A DNA stretch of 64,000 bases, taken from contig NC_092365.1 in assembly GCF_030848805.1 (NCBI RefSeq), positions 18,901,049 through 18,965,048 on the forward strand, written 5' to 3'. This stretch comes from Temnothorax longispinosus (lineage: Eukaryota; Arthropoda; Insecta; Hymenoptera; Formicidae). Shown here piece after piece: positions 52,417-64,000 of this stretch; position 1 is the first letter of the stretch; every line of letters begins with the position of its first letter. Both the position numbers and the translations under genes were made by a program. The notes beneath the pieces were generated by a model. It saw only the letters and a program-made list of their open reading frames with translations. It did no database searches and was not told the DNA's origin.

Positions 52417-54422
52417 CAGAGGGCGAGGAGGGCAACACGAGGATGGATCTCCGGTGAGGATTTTCTACGGGCATGTTTGTCCGATATATCAGCGTGATAG
52501 TTCGGGGATGAGAGAGGCGTGCGAGGTGCTCAGAATCTGATCCCCTCAGTTGGCACTTTCGGCGAAATGTAGGATTAGCTGGTGAATTCCTCGCAACCGA
52601 TGCGAATATGTTTCTTATAAATATATGTAAGGCATATTAAGAAAACAATAAATAAATCTAAACTATTATTTCTAACTGCGTCAAGTTGTTTTAATATATA
52701 AATGTAGCGAAAATATATTTGAACTATATATAATTGAAATATTTTTGGCAAAAATAGATAGTAGAAAGTATTTTTTTATGTAAAATGTGCGCTACAATAA
52801 ATACGAGATAAAAGTGAAATTAAAAAAAATTGAAGCAGTAGTTTTAAATATATAATTTTAAATAATAGAGATATCTATAGTTAAACGAATAACTTTAAAT
52901 ATCATATTTCTAATAAACAGCATTTGTAATTTTATCTCTCATAATAAGCGTTTGATTAATAATTTTTATATGCATAAAAGTTTTGCGTTATTAGCGTATT
53001 CATTTCGTGCTCGCATTAATAGACGCGACAAGTTCCGGTGATATTAAACAGATGACGCATAACGTCGTAGTTTATTAAACGTATAAACTATAAATTAGTT
53101 GAACGTCACTGTACACGTCGGTTAATAGTTTAAACTTCCTCAGGAGACCGTTTCATAATGTTTGTACCTGGGGTGAAATTTACAACTTTTCCGAACTCAT
53201 TACTCGTGAAAACCACTTTTACGCGGTCGGTCAACTTTTCGTCTGTATCGTGAAATACGTTTTCACGTCATGCCGCTTTAATAGCTTGCCACCAGTTGCA
53301 GGAACAAGCCTGTACGAGCGTCATAAGCTTCTCCGTAGCAACCTTGTTCATCAACCAATGTGTGTTCATTTATACATTTTATATAGACTTCCTACTTAAT
53401 CAGAAAATTATTATTTTAATCTGTTAACGTAAAAATTTTTAATACGAGAAATGTATTAAAAATGTACACTAATGACGATTTCAATCCTCCAAATGATAAA
53501 GAACACCCATTTTTATGTGCTACTTTTAATTATTTTCTGCTTGCGTTGATCAATTTCGTAAAAGAAAATTTGTTTTCAATCAGAATTGGCAGACGGGAAA
53601 CGTTTGTGGGAAATATTTCGCAGTTCGATAAGACGAGCGCTCAAAAAGAGCACCATGACGTTCACGCATCGGCAAGGAAATTTGAGTGAGCAAGCCAAGC
53701 AAATATCCGGAGGGTCTCAGCAGTGGAGAGGTAAATCGGGTTCAAATCAAGTGGCGGTAAATGCCCCGGGCAGGCAGGCTAAGGTAGGATCTGTGAGGAC
53801 TAGGAAAGGATAGCGGCGCAGATGAGAGAGGAAGAGAAAATAGAAAAAGAAGGTAGAGACGGTGTGTACGCGTCCACGAGAAAGAGAAAAAGAGCGCGAG
53901 GGTGCAAGGGAAGCTGGCGCGGAACCTCGAATAAACCCACCTTTTTCTTCGGCTTTTTCCTGAGAGGCCGTCTGGGCGTCTCCTTCGATCATATTTGCAT
54001 TTTAGTCATGAAATTTGCCCCGGGACCCGTTATATCCGTTTACCTTACTGACTCTCACTCGCTCCGTACCGGAGCTCTTATTGGACATTTTAGATCGGGC
54101 CATCGTTGCTGCTGCTATCGCTGCATCTTATTGACCGACAATATCTTCGATATTTTTGTCACCGTTGAGAAACCTCGCAATTTTTAGTTAAACACATTCT
54201 TTCTCAGTCGTATTTTATTTTTTATTGACTGCTGCAGCGATAATTCTCCATGCACATAAATTGAGATACATAATATTAAATAATGTTTTTTTTTTGTAAA
54301 GTGATGTTCTTTAAAAAAGCTATTTTTGCGAACGGATCATGAGAATAAGAAGCATTTATCGGCATTCACGGGAGCATCATGTAAGCAACGAAGATTGAAA
54401 AGATCGATCCGCCGACACTTAC

Positions 54423-54606
54423 CCTCGCCGGTGGAGGTTCTGATAAAATAATTTGTCGGTGCTCGAGTGTATGTGTGCGCAGATAATAGGTGGGCATCGG
54501 AGCGAGGATAGGAGAGTAAAGGGGTGAATGCACAATGGAGGATCGGTCCCTATTGTGTCGGACGGCCAACCTCGGCTTCCAGGGACACGCGTCTGATTTT
54601 TCGCTT
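54423..54606 (-). other. Weak candidate exon, minus strand
   Basis: A strong donor, CGAGG|GTAAGTG, begins at 54422 on the minus strand. The nearest plausible upstream acceptor is ATAATTTTATTCAG ending at 54607. The resulting 184-nt segment is open in one frame but encodes nothing recognised. The pyrimidine tract is poor, so this rests mainly on the donor. Confidence 0.15.
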
Positions 54607-57600
54607 CTGAATAAAATTATGATAATAATAGAGCAGACTTCTCTTGACGCATATCGGAGAGTTACTCCTTTCTCCCGGGAGTTTTTATCTGGCATACACG
54701 ATTTTTTCCGAGTCAAAATAAACAAATCAGAAAAGAATTAGTTAAAAACTGTATAAGAAAAAACTATATAATCGAAAAACAAATTAAATGCAAATAAACG
54801 AATCAAATACATTTGACAAAATTGATCAAAATAGGGAAAGGTAAAAGTAATTGGCATGCAGATAAAGATTATTCTTTAATTTATGTTATTACTGTCATGA
54901 TAAATGTAAAATATCAACATCAAAGTATTATAAAGTAGTAATTTAAGAATAAAAATGGATAATATGTCGATGGTGATATGTACTATAAGAGACTGTTTCC
55001 CATATAATTAAATGTGAAGATAATATGCCTAATACATTTATACGCGTAATTGGTCTTAATAAAAGGAAAATTCCCATTGCAGCAATTCGCAAAGGGGACA
55101 CGATAAAACGAGTTATCGCGGCGGCAACCGCCACCGTGACGATGGAGCGGATCTTTATCCTTTAGCGACGACTTTAGTTTAGTTATCTCCGATTATCTTG
55201 TTAGTATCTCTGTACAGCTTCCTCGGAACTCCTCTCCTATCGCTGCTCGGCCGTTTTCGCCAATATCGTTTTTCTCGGTATCGATTACTCGCAGCCAACC
55301 ACAACGGACTATACACGATGCAGGAGGCAGAAAGGAGAAGAGGCCCCATCTACCCGGTAATTACCACCGGTAATTGACCGGTCTTAATTATCGCGAAATT
55401 TTATTACGGATGGAAAATATAGTTTTAATAAACTGCCCCTGATGCCCGCCCCTCAGACTGTATAGACGCGACTCCGAGACCGTGGTTAGGCTTCTCGAGG
55501 CGTATAACGGAGTTCAAGGGGCGGCGCGAGCGTCTAAACTAAAAGGGAATCAGGCACAATTTTGAAAGGGGGCGGGGTATTGCCCTCATAATAAGGTGTA
55601 ATTAAAAATGATAATCTCGTGCGCTTCCGCACTTCGTTACTCGTATAAATCGATTCGTTGGAACGACCGTCTTCGAAGCTCGGATGAATTCTTAACGACT
55701 GCTTAAGTGCAGCATCAAAGATCTGCCAAATGTCGATAATTACGTTCAATCGAGCGCTTTAAAACTGCTTGTTTGCACATTAGCTTTTAATTTTTTCTAG
55801 ATACTATCTTGTTAAGTCAGTTAGCTCTTAATTTCTTGTAGACTGTAAGGACGTGAGACGAATTATTCGAGTTTATTTTTGCGTTTTATTTAATATTTAT
55901 TCTAATCAATGTTAATTGATACTCAATAAAGTCTAAAGATTTCGGATTATTTAGGAATAATAGAAAGTATTTGAGAATTAATTATGTAGCAATATACGAG
56001 AATTAATTACGAGCAATTTAATCGAGCGATTAAAATATACTTCAAATATAGCGTAAACAATTTTTGCATGATGCAGTCAATGTGATTTCGCTGATTTCGT
56101 AGGAACATAATTACGTTTAATTGGCCGAAGCTAATTAATAAACTACAGTCCGGGTCTTTTACCTCTGGACCACGGTCGTCAACCGCGATAGAGTAGGTCA
56201 AATGAGCGCGCATGCATGTACATAAATATATATGTATACAGACAGCGTGAGCAGGCAAACGGACGAGGTATAGAGGAAAGAAAAAAGCTGCGTACAAGAG
56301 AGGGAGAGAGAGAAAATAACAGGCGCGGAAATAGAGAATAGTTCACGAGGCTAATAATTATTTGTATTTGAACAATACCGTCGCGTGCAGCTTGATTACT
56401 AATGAAATTGTCATTTTCAATGATAGCGCCATAATGGTGGTGTGCCTAGTGTGACTAGTGTGCCATTGTCTGTGCTTTATATAAATGCAGGATTCGTTTT
56501 ATCTCGGTGGACCGAAACGAAAGCGCAGTACTGTCCAGGGGGGATAAAGCACGCGGGGGATTACGGTCAGGCGAGCAAATATACCGTGCATCATTATTTT
56601 CATTGCCGTGCACACCTCGTCATATTAATCAAGAGTCGGTTACGATACGGCGAAACAGATAGCTAGAATCGCTGCAATTAATTGTTATTTCAAGCGCCCA
56701 TTCGATCGAGCGTAATCGATGTTTGATTCTGCGCAAGAAGCCCTCAACAAAAGTGAGAAAGCTTAATCGGTGGCCGGGGATATCCACGGCTCAATGAAAG
56801 AGCGAGTTAAACTCGCTTTTGATTACACGCCGCTCGTGCACCCTGTTACGCGATACTTTAAGCGGAATGAAAAATTCCGCCCGCCCCAAGATCGGTTAAA
56901 TTCGGATGTAACGACGGAACTTTGCCTTTAACGTGAAGCGCGGAGGGATAGGGTAACCTTGTTAGATGCAGCTAAAAAAACGGAATGGGGGTTACAGTAG
57001 TGGGAAAGTGTACGTGAAATTGCGCGCGGTTGCTGGAATTATAATGAACATTGTTGAATGCAGCGCATGTAAGTAATGAGCTTAAAAAGCGAGTTGGAAA
57101 AATAGAAACGTGCGATGTTAGTTTGGTTCACGAAGGAAATGTTTTATAAATATCTGCAATTCTCTCTTTCCTTACGCAACAGAAAGCACGCTAACAGATT
57201 TGCAAACAGCGCCAACGGTATTAAAAATGAAACGAAACTCTAACTGAGAAAAAAACTCTTGCTCTGATACGATTATTCTTCAGATATAATACGAAAATTC
57301 ATTTCTCCTTAAAATATTTGCCGAAATGTACTGTTCATCGAGAAAGAGCTTCGTAATATATATGTATATATAAATTTTACATTATCCTCCGAAAATATAA
57401 AAAAATATATTGTGACAATGATATTCGTCGTTATGTTTTAGAATGGTATAACTGGTTACTGTAATAACGTTTTTCGTTATAATGAAAAAAGTGTTATGTA
57501 TAATATAAAAGAAAAAGCACATTTAAATATAATGCATCAAATATTCCCGTTATTCCGCTATGAACTTATATCTTTTACACATTATCCGAAAGACGGAGCA

Positions 57601-58066
57601 AACTAGATGAGATTTACCGCGATAACATGAGAACAGTGAAAACCTTACGATCACCATTTTCTACGAGAACAGACGACAATGGCGTGTGCCCATTAACGAA
57701 CTTAGTCTAAAAATCGGTTTTGCCGGCCCTTTAATTCCGTAACCGCATCCTCATTAACTTTGTCAACACCGTTAATTCAACTACGTACGCGGTGTTCGTT
57801 ATTCTCATATACGCTGTAAAAATTAAGGCGTAGCAACGAAGGCAATTACCGTCGACTATGCGATAGAAAACGTTCTCGAAACTCATGCTCGCTGAAAATT
57901 GCGTACTACGCACTTCTACCCTTCCTACCGCACGCTTACACACAGGAGCAAGCCGGTAAGGTGCGCAACTTCCAATCCCAATTACTCCTCTAGTGGATAA
58001 TGGCCGGATAGTTGGCAGTTAGCCGATGCTCGCCATGGCGGCCGATTAATTGAAAGGTAAACTTAC

Positions 58067-58329
58067 CAGTCGACTGTGGCCAGACTTTCAAGAGGGCTGG
58101 AGGGAAACAGCGGCTCAGCCGGGCTAGAGGGTGGTAAGGCCAGCCGGGTGGAGCCGAGAGGAAGATATACACGTCGGAAAAAGGAGGTGGAGTAGAATGG
58201 GCAGGAATGAAGAGGGTATGGACCCGGAGGGTGGAGAAGAGGGTTTTCGCAACGGCACGTAGGGATGAGGCGTCTCACATAGAGAGTAGACGGTTTGGGA
58301 AGACCGACGGTTGGAGTCGTAACACTTAC
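58067..58329 (-). other. Candidate recursive-splice site with 263-nt RS-exon
   Basis: On the minus strand a CTAAC (A at 58355) is followed by a pyrimidine tract ending CTCTTCTGTTTTCAG at 58330. GTAAGTG follows directly from 58329. A second strong donor, ACTG|GTAAGT, begins at 58066. The 263 nt between them are open in one frame, giving a Pro/Ser/Leu-rich peptide with no recognised domain, closed by TAA inside the donor. The length is not a multiple of three. It is either an RS-exon or ratchet point, or a conventional unrecognised exon. Confidence 0.5.
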
Positions 58330-58978
58330 CTGAAAACAGAAGAGAAATGGTTGGTTAGCTAAGCTAATACAAATAGCCGAGGCAACCGGAAAAATCGGTT
58401 CGGTTAACCGCACTTAACACTGTAACAACCGTACAATCTCGCCGGTTTGTATCGCGTCGCACGTGTTACTTTCCATAGGACGTAGGAAACGGCATTTTCG
58501 GACATGACAATGTAAAGAGCGAAAGGATGCGGAGAGGTATATATTCATTATAAAGTATGTTGCGTCGGAAAAAAAGATTGAAACACGCGGAGGCATATGT
58601 TTTTAAATAAATTGCGCGCAGTGATGCGTCGAACGAGCGACTAACGAGGCACGTTCCGACAACCTGAGATTTTTTTTTTTCGATAAAAACTATATGAGCG
58701 GATTGCGAAAATTTCGAAATACGATGAAACGCTCATGGATTTGTTTCCTGAAAAATATTTCGTATTTATATTGTAACCATTGATGGTATGAGATCCACGA
58801 TTCGCAGTGTTCGCACATTTTCTTTTCGGTTACCCTCGAAAATATAAAATATAAAAGTACATAAAGAAATCTTTCAGTTGAAATATTTTATAATCGCACA
58901 GGAATGATCGAGATAACGACCAGAGCTCTTATCCCGCGACATATATCAGAATTTTGAAAATTCCTAATATAAATACAA

Positions 58979-58984
<6 letters not shown>

Positions 58985-59026
<42 letters not shown>
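58985..59026. repeat. (AT)21 microsatellite
   Basis: Uninterrupted AT dinucleotides followed by a T run to 59034. Confidence 0.98.
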
Positions 59027-59033
<7 letters not shown>

Positions 59034-62000
59034 GTTCACACATTGTTAAATTTTATAATAAAGTGCGACATACAATTTCCTGCATGCGGAAATTTTATAT
59101 CGGATTTACCATAAAGACTACGTTTTTACTTTAAACGCCAATAAAATCTTCAAGCACAACTGAATAATTTTACAAATTTAGCGATAAAATTGCTTACGCG
59201 GATCATCGTGAACACGAGTGAAATAATCAAAGCGAGGAACGTGAAAAAAGAAGAACAGAAACAGGTAAGCCGACACCGGAGGAAAAAAGCTTCAACCGAG
59301 AAATTGTGGCGTGAGGGAGGGTAACCAGACACTGGAGTGCCGCAGAGCCTCTTTACTTATTCGTACCGCAAACCGTGCGCTTCCCCTAGTTATACGCTAA
59401 TTACGCGAGTCGAAATTGATGGTTTCGCCACCGAGACGGTAAAACGGTTTTAACTTTACGTCGTCCGGTCGGCAGATACGCACGATTCTTTTTCTCTCCT
59501 CCTCTCTTCGGCCGTACCTTTCCCACTTCCGCGATCCGCCGCCGCCGCGCCGCCTAGGAAGCCGCCTAATACCAAAGAGGCAGAGATGCGATTCAATGCG
59601 CATCCCGTGCCATCTATCTACGGGACCGATCGCTAATTAAAGAAAAGCCTCCACCACGATTAATAGATACTCTGTTTAACCGAGCTCGCTTATATCGCTC
59701 CCTCTTTGCCGCTGACACGATGACTGTGCGCGCAACATAATAAAGGGTTGCTTCGTTAAAGAGCGTTTGATAACGGCCTGTAGCGCGAGCTCTGCGCTGA
59801 AAAACCGGCGCAGCGCAGAAACCGCACTTATTGCGCAATCTCGTCCGTTCTACACTCCAGCTGGGAGTACATATCGGTTAGCTCCCGCGTAAACCAACCG
59901 GTGGAACCAGCTCTAAATTTATTGTTTGGCGAGGGACAGAGAGATATAGAGGGAGGAGAAAGAGAAAGAAAGAGAGGAGGGCGCGTCGATTAATAACAGT
60001 CGGAGGGTGAGTTCTGCGCTTGACGTCGAATCGCTTCTTGCCGGGCGAGCAACCCCCTTCGGTCCGTCAAATTATAAGGCGCGACGGGAACGATGGTTGG
60101 AAATTGACGTGAAAAACCCTACAACTTCGAAATCGGAGGGTCCCCATTCGTCGTTCGATGACGATTTACTGCTTCATCACTGTTAATTATTTATTACTTC
60201 ATCATCTATTTGGCATCTCTTTCAATTAGAGCGGATCATTAACCGACGTTTACGCAATTGTCGTTAATTAATAAGTAAAACACGCTTTGAAAATACGCAA
60301 TTGCATTGTGTTAGAAATCCAGAAGTTTTCTTATAAATAAAGGAATTATAAAGAAAAATAAGAATTAAATGTAGGAAACTTTTGTAATATATATTCTATT
60401 AATCTCTTTAGAATTCCTAATATAAAAAAACAATTCAAATTTATAAACAATACAATTTTATAAATCTTTCTTAAAATATAAATACCTACCTAAATTTACC
60501 TATCAATGGTTATTCGTTTACGAATACGATAGATAGTTCTTTTATTAAATTATTATAACACATATCAGATTATTTCCATAATTTTATTTGCCATATCATT
60601 TCTGTGTTTTTAATATTTTTTACTCTCTCTTAAACTTTCATTTTGTCTCTTTCCCATGGCTCTCTCCTTACTTCAGAAGGGAAGAGAACATGTAGGGCGC
60701 AGCCCGTTAATTACCGGAGTTTTAATGAGCAGAATTGCGCGCCCTCGCGGCACCCTCGCCGTTTCTTGCCGTCTATCCTCACGTGGCGAATTGATATCGC
60801 CTATCTCGCGCTGCCACGTGGATCGACGTGGAGATTACGCGTCGCAACTTCGCCGACGCGCGACGGTATCATTCTCGAACGCGTGATGCGCTTCCGCGAC
60901 CGCATTGTTAGTCGCGCGTTTACTCGTCGGGGATTGAAGAGGGGTGCGAATCGTTATTTTTAATTAACAATCGACGGGAGTTTCGACGCGCCAGAAAATA
61001 TCATCGGCCTTATTAACAAACGCGGCGCCTGGGTTTTTAGCTCAGCTAACGACGCATTAATTTTAACGAACTACAGTCACACGACCGACGCGTGATATTA
61101 TGCTCTCCCGGGCTTTCGCGCTGCCGTGAAGACGGCAGAGAATGAAAATTCTGAGCAACGATATTTCCAGGTCGTTCTGGATCACGTAAAAAGGATATGG
61201 AAATGCCGATATAATATCGACCATATCGTATCGAAATATGCTTACGACTTAAAGATAGCAAGATATAATTACAAAATAAATATCGTTGTACTCTTTGTTT
61301 TTAGTATTGCTTATATATAATAATTTATATTAGATACAATTATAATTATAAGCAGATTAAATATATTCAGCGATATAAATTGCATAAGTCCTGCGAATTC
61401 TTTAAAAGCTAGCTACTTCTACTTATTGTGCACAGTTTTTATTATATTCGCATTACTTTATTTCCCGTATCTTTAGTCTCTCTATTGTTACAATCGGGAA
61501 AAAAAAGTATGTATAACGTGCGTGAGCATTTGTTTGTACGTATCAAGTTAAAAATTTGATTCGCAGCTTTCACGCAGCTGTATTGTACAATCAAAATACG
61601 CTCCGTTCACTTTTGAAATTATCATTCCATTCGAGCATCGGCGACGAGCTCGTATATCGCTTGACAAAAATATACAATATGCACGTATACAGTTTTTCGT
61701 CGGCGGACGATTTTTCGTTCTATTATTTACTGATGGCAGATATTCCCTGACGCAGACTTCGGTATCTTCGCGCAATCGGACACGCGATAGTCCGGGGCTA
61801 TCGAATACCGGTCGGTGTTATCTCTCGTCGCCGAGTGCGATCTATTTTTGGCGATTAATGGAGTTTCGACACGGCGGGAGAGAGAAAGAGAGCGAGCGAG
61901 AGGGAACTGGGTTGCGCACGGACGAGCAGAGACGGGAAGGGCAGTAGAGCGTGAGGGAGTAAATGCGTTTCGGCCAATCAACGCTTTGGAGTCCCGATTT

Positions 62001-62767
62001 TCGCATTTCTTTCCTATTAAATCGCTCTGGAATAGCTCGTCGACGCTGGGCTCGACCGATGTCACCGTTCCTATTCCCGTGTGCCCATGTTGCACGATGT
62101 GCGTCCCCGGTAGCGCGAAATTAATCGAGATTCGATCTCATCCGAGGCGACGCAAATTGGAAACTACCCTCAGAAACTAGTTCCGCATAATTTCGACGGG
62201 AAAACAAATCTCGGGAGCGGGAGAAGACCCCGCGGCCGCAACCGATATTGTTGACGCTAGTGCGGCCTCTCGCTGCGCGAAATTCCAAGTTCGAGTGAGT
62301 TTCGATCGATTAGTAGGCGCGCGCAATATGCATTAATTTTTAAGTACCATCGTTACCGCGCTGAAAATAACGCCGCGTATAATTCGTAATGCATTATAAT
62401 CGCGGGCGTTATAATATCTTTGGTTTACGCGCAGGCATCGTTGCCGCGGATAAGCAGATTATTCGAGGTGTATGATTATCTACTTGTATTTATACATTTT
62501 CAACGTACGATGGTGCCGGAATTAGAGGGACGAGGATGGTGGAAGTGCGATCGGACGAATTCCATTTAACAATACCATGTAGCGTTAACACGCGGCACCG
62601 GTGCAACCTGCTTTGCGAGCTTGCGTGCACGTATACAAGGAAACTAACAGGAATTATTTTCTCTATCACGGCAAAATGTTGCATAGAAATGCGGTATTTT
62701 AATGTTTTTCCATAGTATAAAAGAGTCTTTCATGTCACGGAGAAATGAAATTCTAGAATGCGCCCGC

Positions 62768-62838
62768 AACATGATGAAAGGCGGCGCGGTGCAATTAAAA
62801 GTATTCAAATGCATAAAAGAAGGGCCTTTCATCATGTT
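62768..62838. repeat. 15-bp perfect inverted repeat, 41-nt loop
   Basis: AACATGATGAAAGGC at 62768-62782 has its exact reverse complement at 62824-62838. The stem does not extend outward. The 71-nt span is pre-miRNA-sized, but the arms do not match any miRNA I know. Confidence 0.6.
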
Positions 62839-63131
62839 ATTTCACCGAACCACAAAATGTTAATACTATCGTCGGCGATGTCCGTCATGTATGACGTTCA
62901 ATATTTGCTTTCTTAAGCTCTCACAATCGAAATTGTACGTTGAATCATGTCCATATTAGTATTAATGTAGTAACAGTGAAGGAGAGAAGTATGTTCATAA
63001 TTGTGAATACGTCAATTTGCACCAACTAGTATTTCCTCCGTTGTCAATTTTCTTGAAAAAGACGAGACGCAAGGCATTAATTCGCGCGGTTGTTCGAGGT
63101 CAATGAACTCCGAGTTACTCCATGCTGCAGT

Positions 63132-63200
63132 CATCATCGCCGCCGACGCCGTCACCCCTGCCACTACTATTGCCGTCACCGTCGTCGTCGTCGTCGAACG
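63132..63200. repeat. GTC/GCC trinucleotide-rich stretch
   Basis: GCCGCCGACGCCGTC and GTCGTCGTCGTCGTC segments. A related GAC-rich run lies near 63413-63428. This composition explains the Thr/Val- and Arg-rich frames here. Confidence 0.8.
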
Positions 63201-64000
63201 AACCGACTTGTATTCATTGAAAACAACTACCAACGCGTACCTATGTACGAGGGGTACATACGGACAATGTTCATCCGCGTATGAAGCTCGGGGACGAGAG
63301 CTTGAGTTCGTGCAGACGTGAGACGGGGGTGGCGTGGAGAAGACCGTATGTGCATGTGCATACGTGAGGAGGGAAGACAGAATATCTGGAAGGTGTGAAA
63401 GTGTGCGAAACGAGACGACGACGACGTCGCAACGAGAGGACGGAGAGATGGAGAAGGCGGAAGAGAAGGCGAATGCTGTATAGAACATTGCGTCAGGGTA
63501 GGAGTAGACGGCAGTACTGCGACCAGACAAAGCAGAAAAACATGCGTGTCCCGATTGTTCTCAACGCGACCGTCGGCTGGTATGCGTGTGTCGTGTTATG
63601 CGTGTCGTGCGACGACGACGACCAAACGCGAGACGACACGACGCGATGCAACGCTAAGCTACGCGCGTATCGTCGTCGATGACAGAGGGAACGAAAGAAG
63701 AGTCTTCCTATTCCCTATTTCTGGCCGACCTGTAATCGCCGACGATCCTTTGATGTGCCCTCCCGTCCCTCCAATCCATCGGTGTACGATTTAATTCTTT
63801 TACTCTACTTTGTGGATGGTTGCGACTCTTTTTGTTGTGGGATAATACGGACGCCAAAGAGACAATGTCCGCCGACGGGACGTTTTATTCTTTTTTAACG
63901 TGTCCGGCGTGAGCAGAAAGTTGCAAACACCGATTGAACGACGTTTGTCTATCTTTACGATTGAACTCATTGTTACACCGACTATAGCATGAAGAAGCGC

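Larger units (their letters stand above)
52417..64000. other. Non-coding sequence holding the second candidate recursive splice site
   Basis: GC-richer blocks at about 53700-54180, 55090-55560, 57900-58450, 59270-60160, 60650-61180 and 61740-62330 alternate with AT-rich DNA. No conserved protein is recognised. The last kilobase is rich in CGA/GTC trinucleotides and could be a promoter or 5'UTR-type region, but no start site is resolved. Confidence 0.6.

Noticed and set aside
59240..59275. Plus-strand ACAG|GTAAGC
   Set aside because: Upstream sequence is purine-rich (GAAAAAAGAAGAACAGAAA), so it cannot be a good acceptor. At most a lone donor.
63012..63530. 172-codon minus-strand frame, the second longest in the window
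   Set aside because: Ser/Thr/Val-rich because of GTC/GAC trinucleotide repeats; overlapping frames on the other strand are equally open. No domain or splice context supports it.

Overview
This is eukaryotic nuclear DNA, almost certainly from an arthropod and most likely an insect. The evidence is one intact animal-type gene for SGF29, a SAGA/ATAC histone-reader subunit, set in a long gene-poor sequence. That sequence alternates AT-rich stretches with CpG-containing GC-rich ones, and carries GA/CT and AT microsatellites and short non-autonomous DNA transposons. A hymenopteran such as an ant would fit the texture, but the sequence does not prove it. No prokaryotic gene, operon, CRISPR array, rRNA or tRNA is visible.

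Layout: 1-8277 is non-coding, with simple repeats and a cluster of splice-donor-like sites near 5.9-6.0 kb. 8278-8784 is a degenerate foldback element. 8785-12660 is non-coding with two small tandem duplications. 12900-14910 is the SGF29 locus on the + strand: a likely 5'UTR exon and intron, a single-exon 293-codon CDS, a poly(A) signal, and an optional downstream exon. From 14.9 to 64 kb I recognise no conserved protein. The notable items there are a piggyBac-type MITE (27216-27434, TTAA target site), a near-perfect palindromic MITE with TA target site (38517-38737), a weaker MITE-like inverted repeat (41862-42099), and one orphan 75-codon ORF (52189-52416).

The most interesting signal is a pair of minus-strand sites, at 21769/21770 and 58329/58330. 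Each has a branchpoint-like CTAAC, a pyrimidine tract and the fused junction CAG|GTAAGTG, which is the layout of a recursive-splicing ratchet point. Each is followed by a good second donor that would define an RS-exon, 53 and 263 nt long. No equally good site is seen on the + strand. I infer that much of the window may be one very long intron of an unidentified minus-strand gene, with SGF29 nested inside it in the opposite orientation. That is a hypothesis, testable with RNA-seq.

A second lead is the 3' end of SGF29. Two overlapping donors four bases apart, plus a well-formed acceptor at 14790/14791, could either keep the same protein, with the stop codon split across the junction, or add a basic 12-residue tail.
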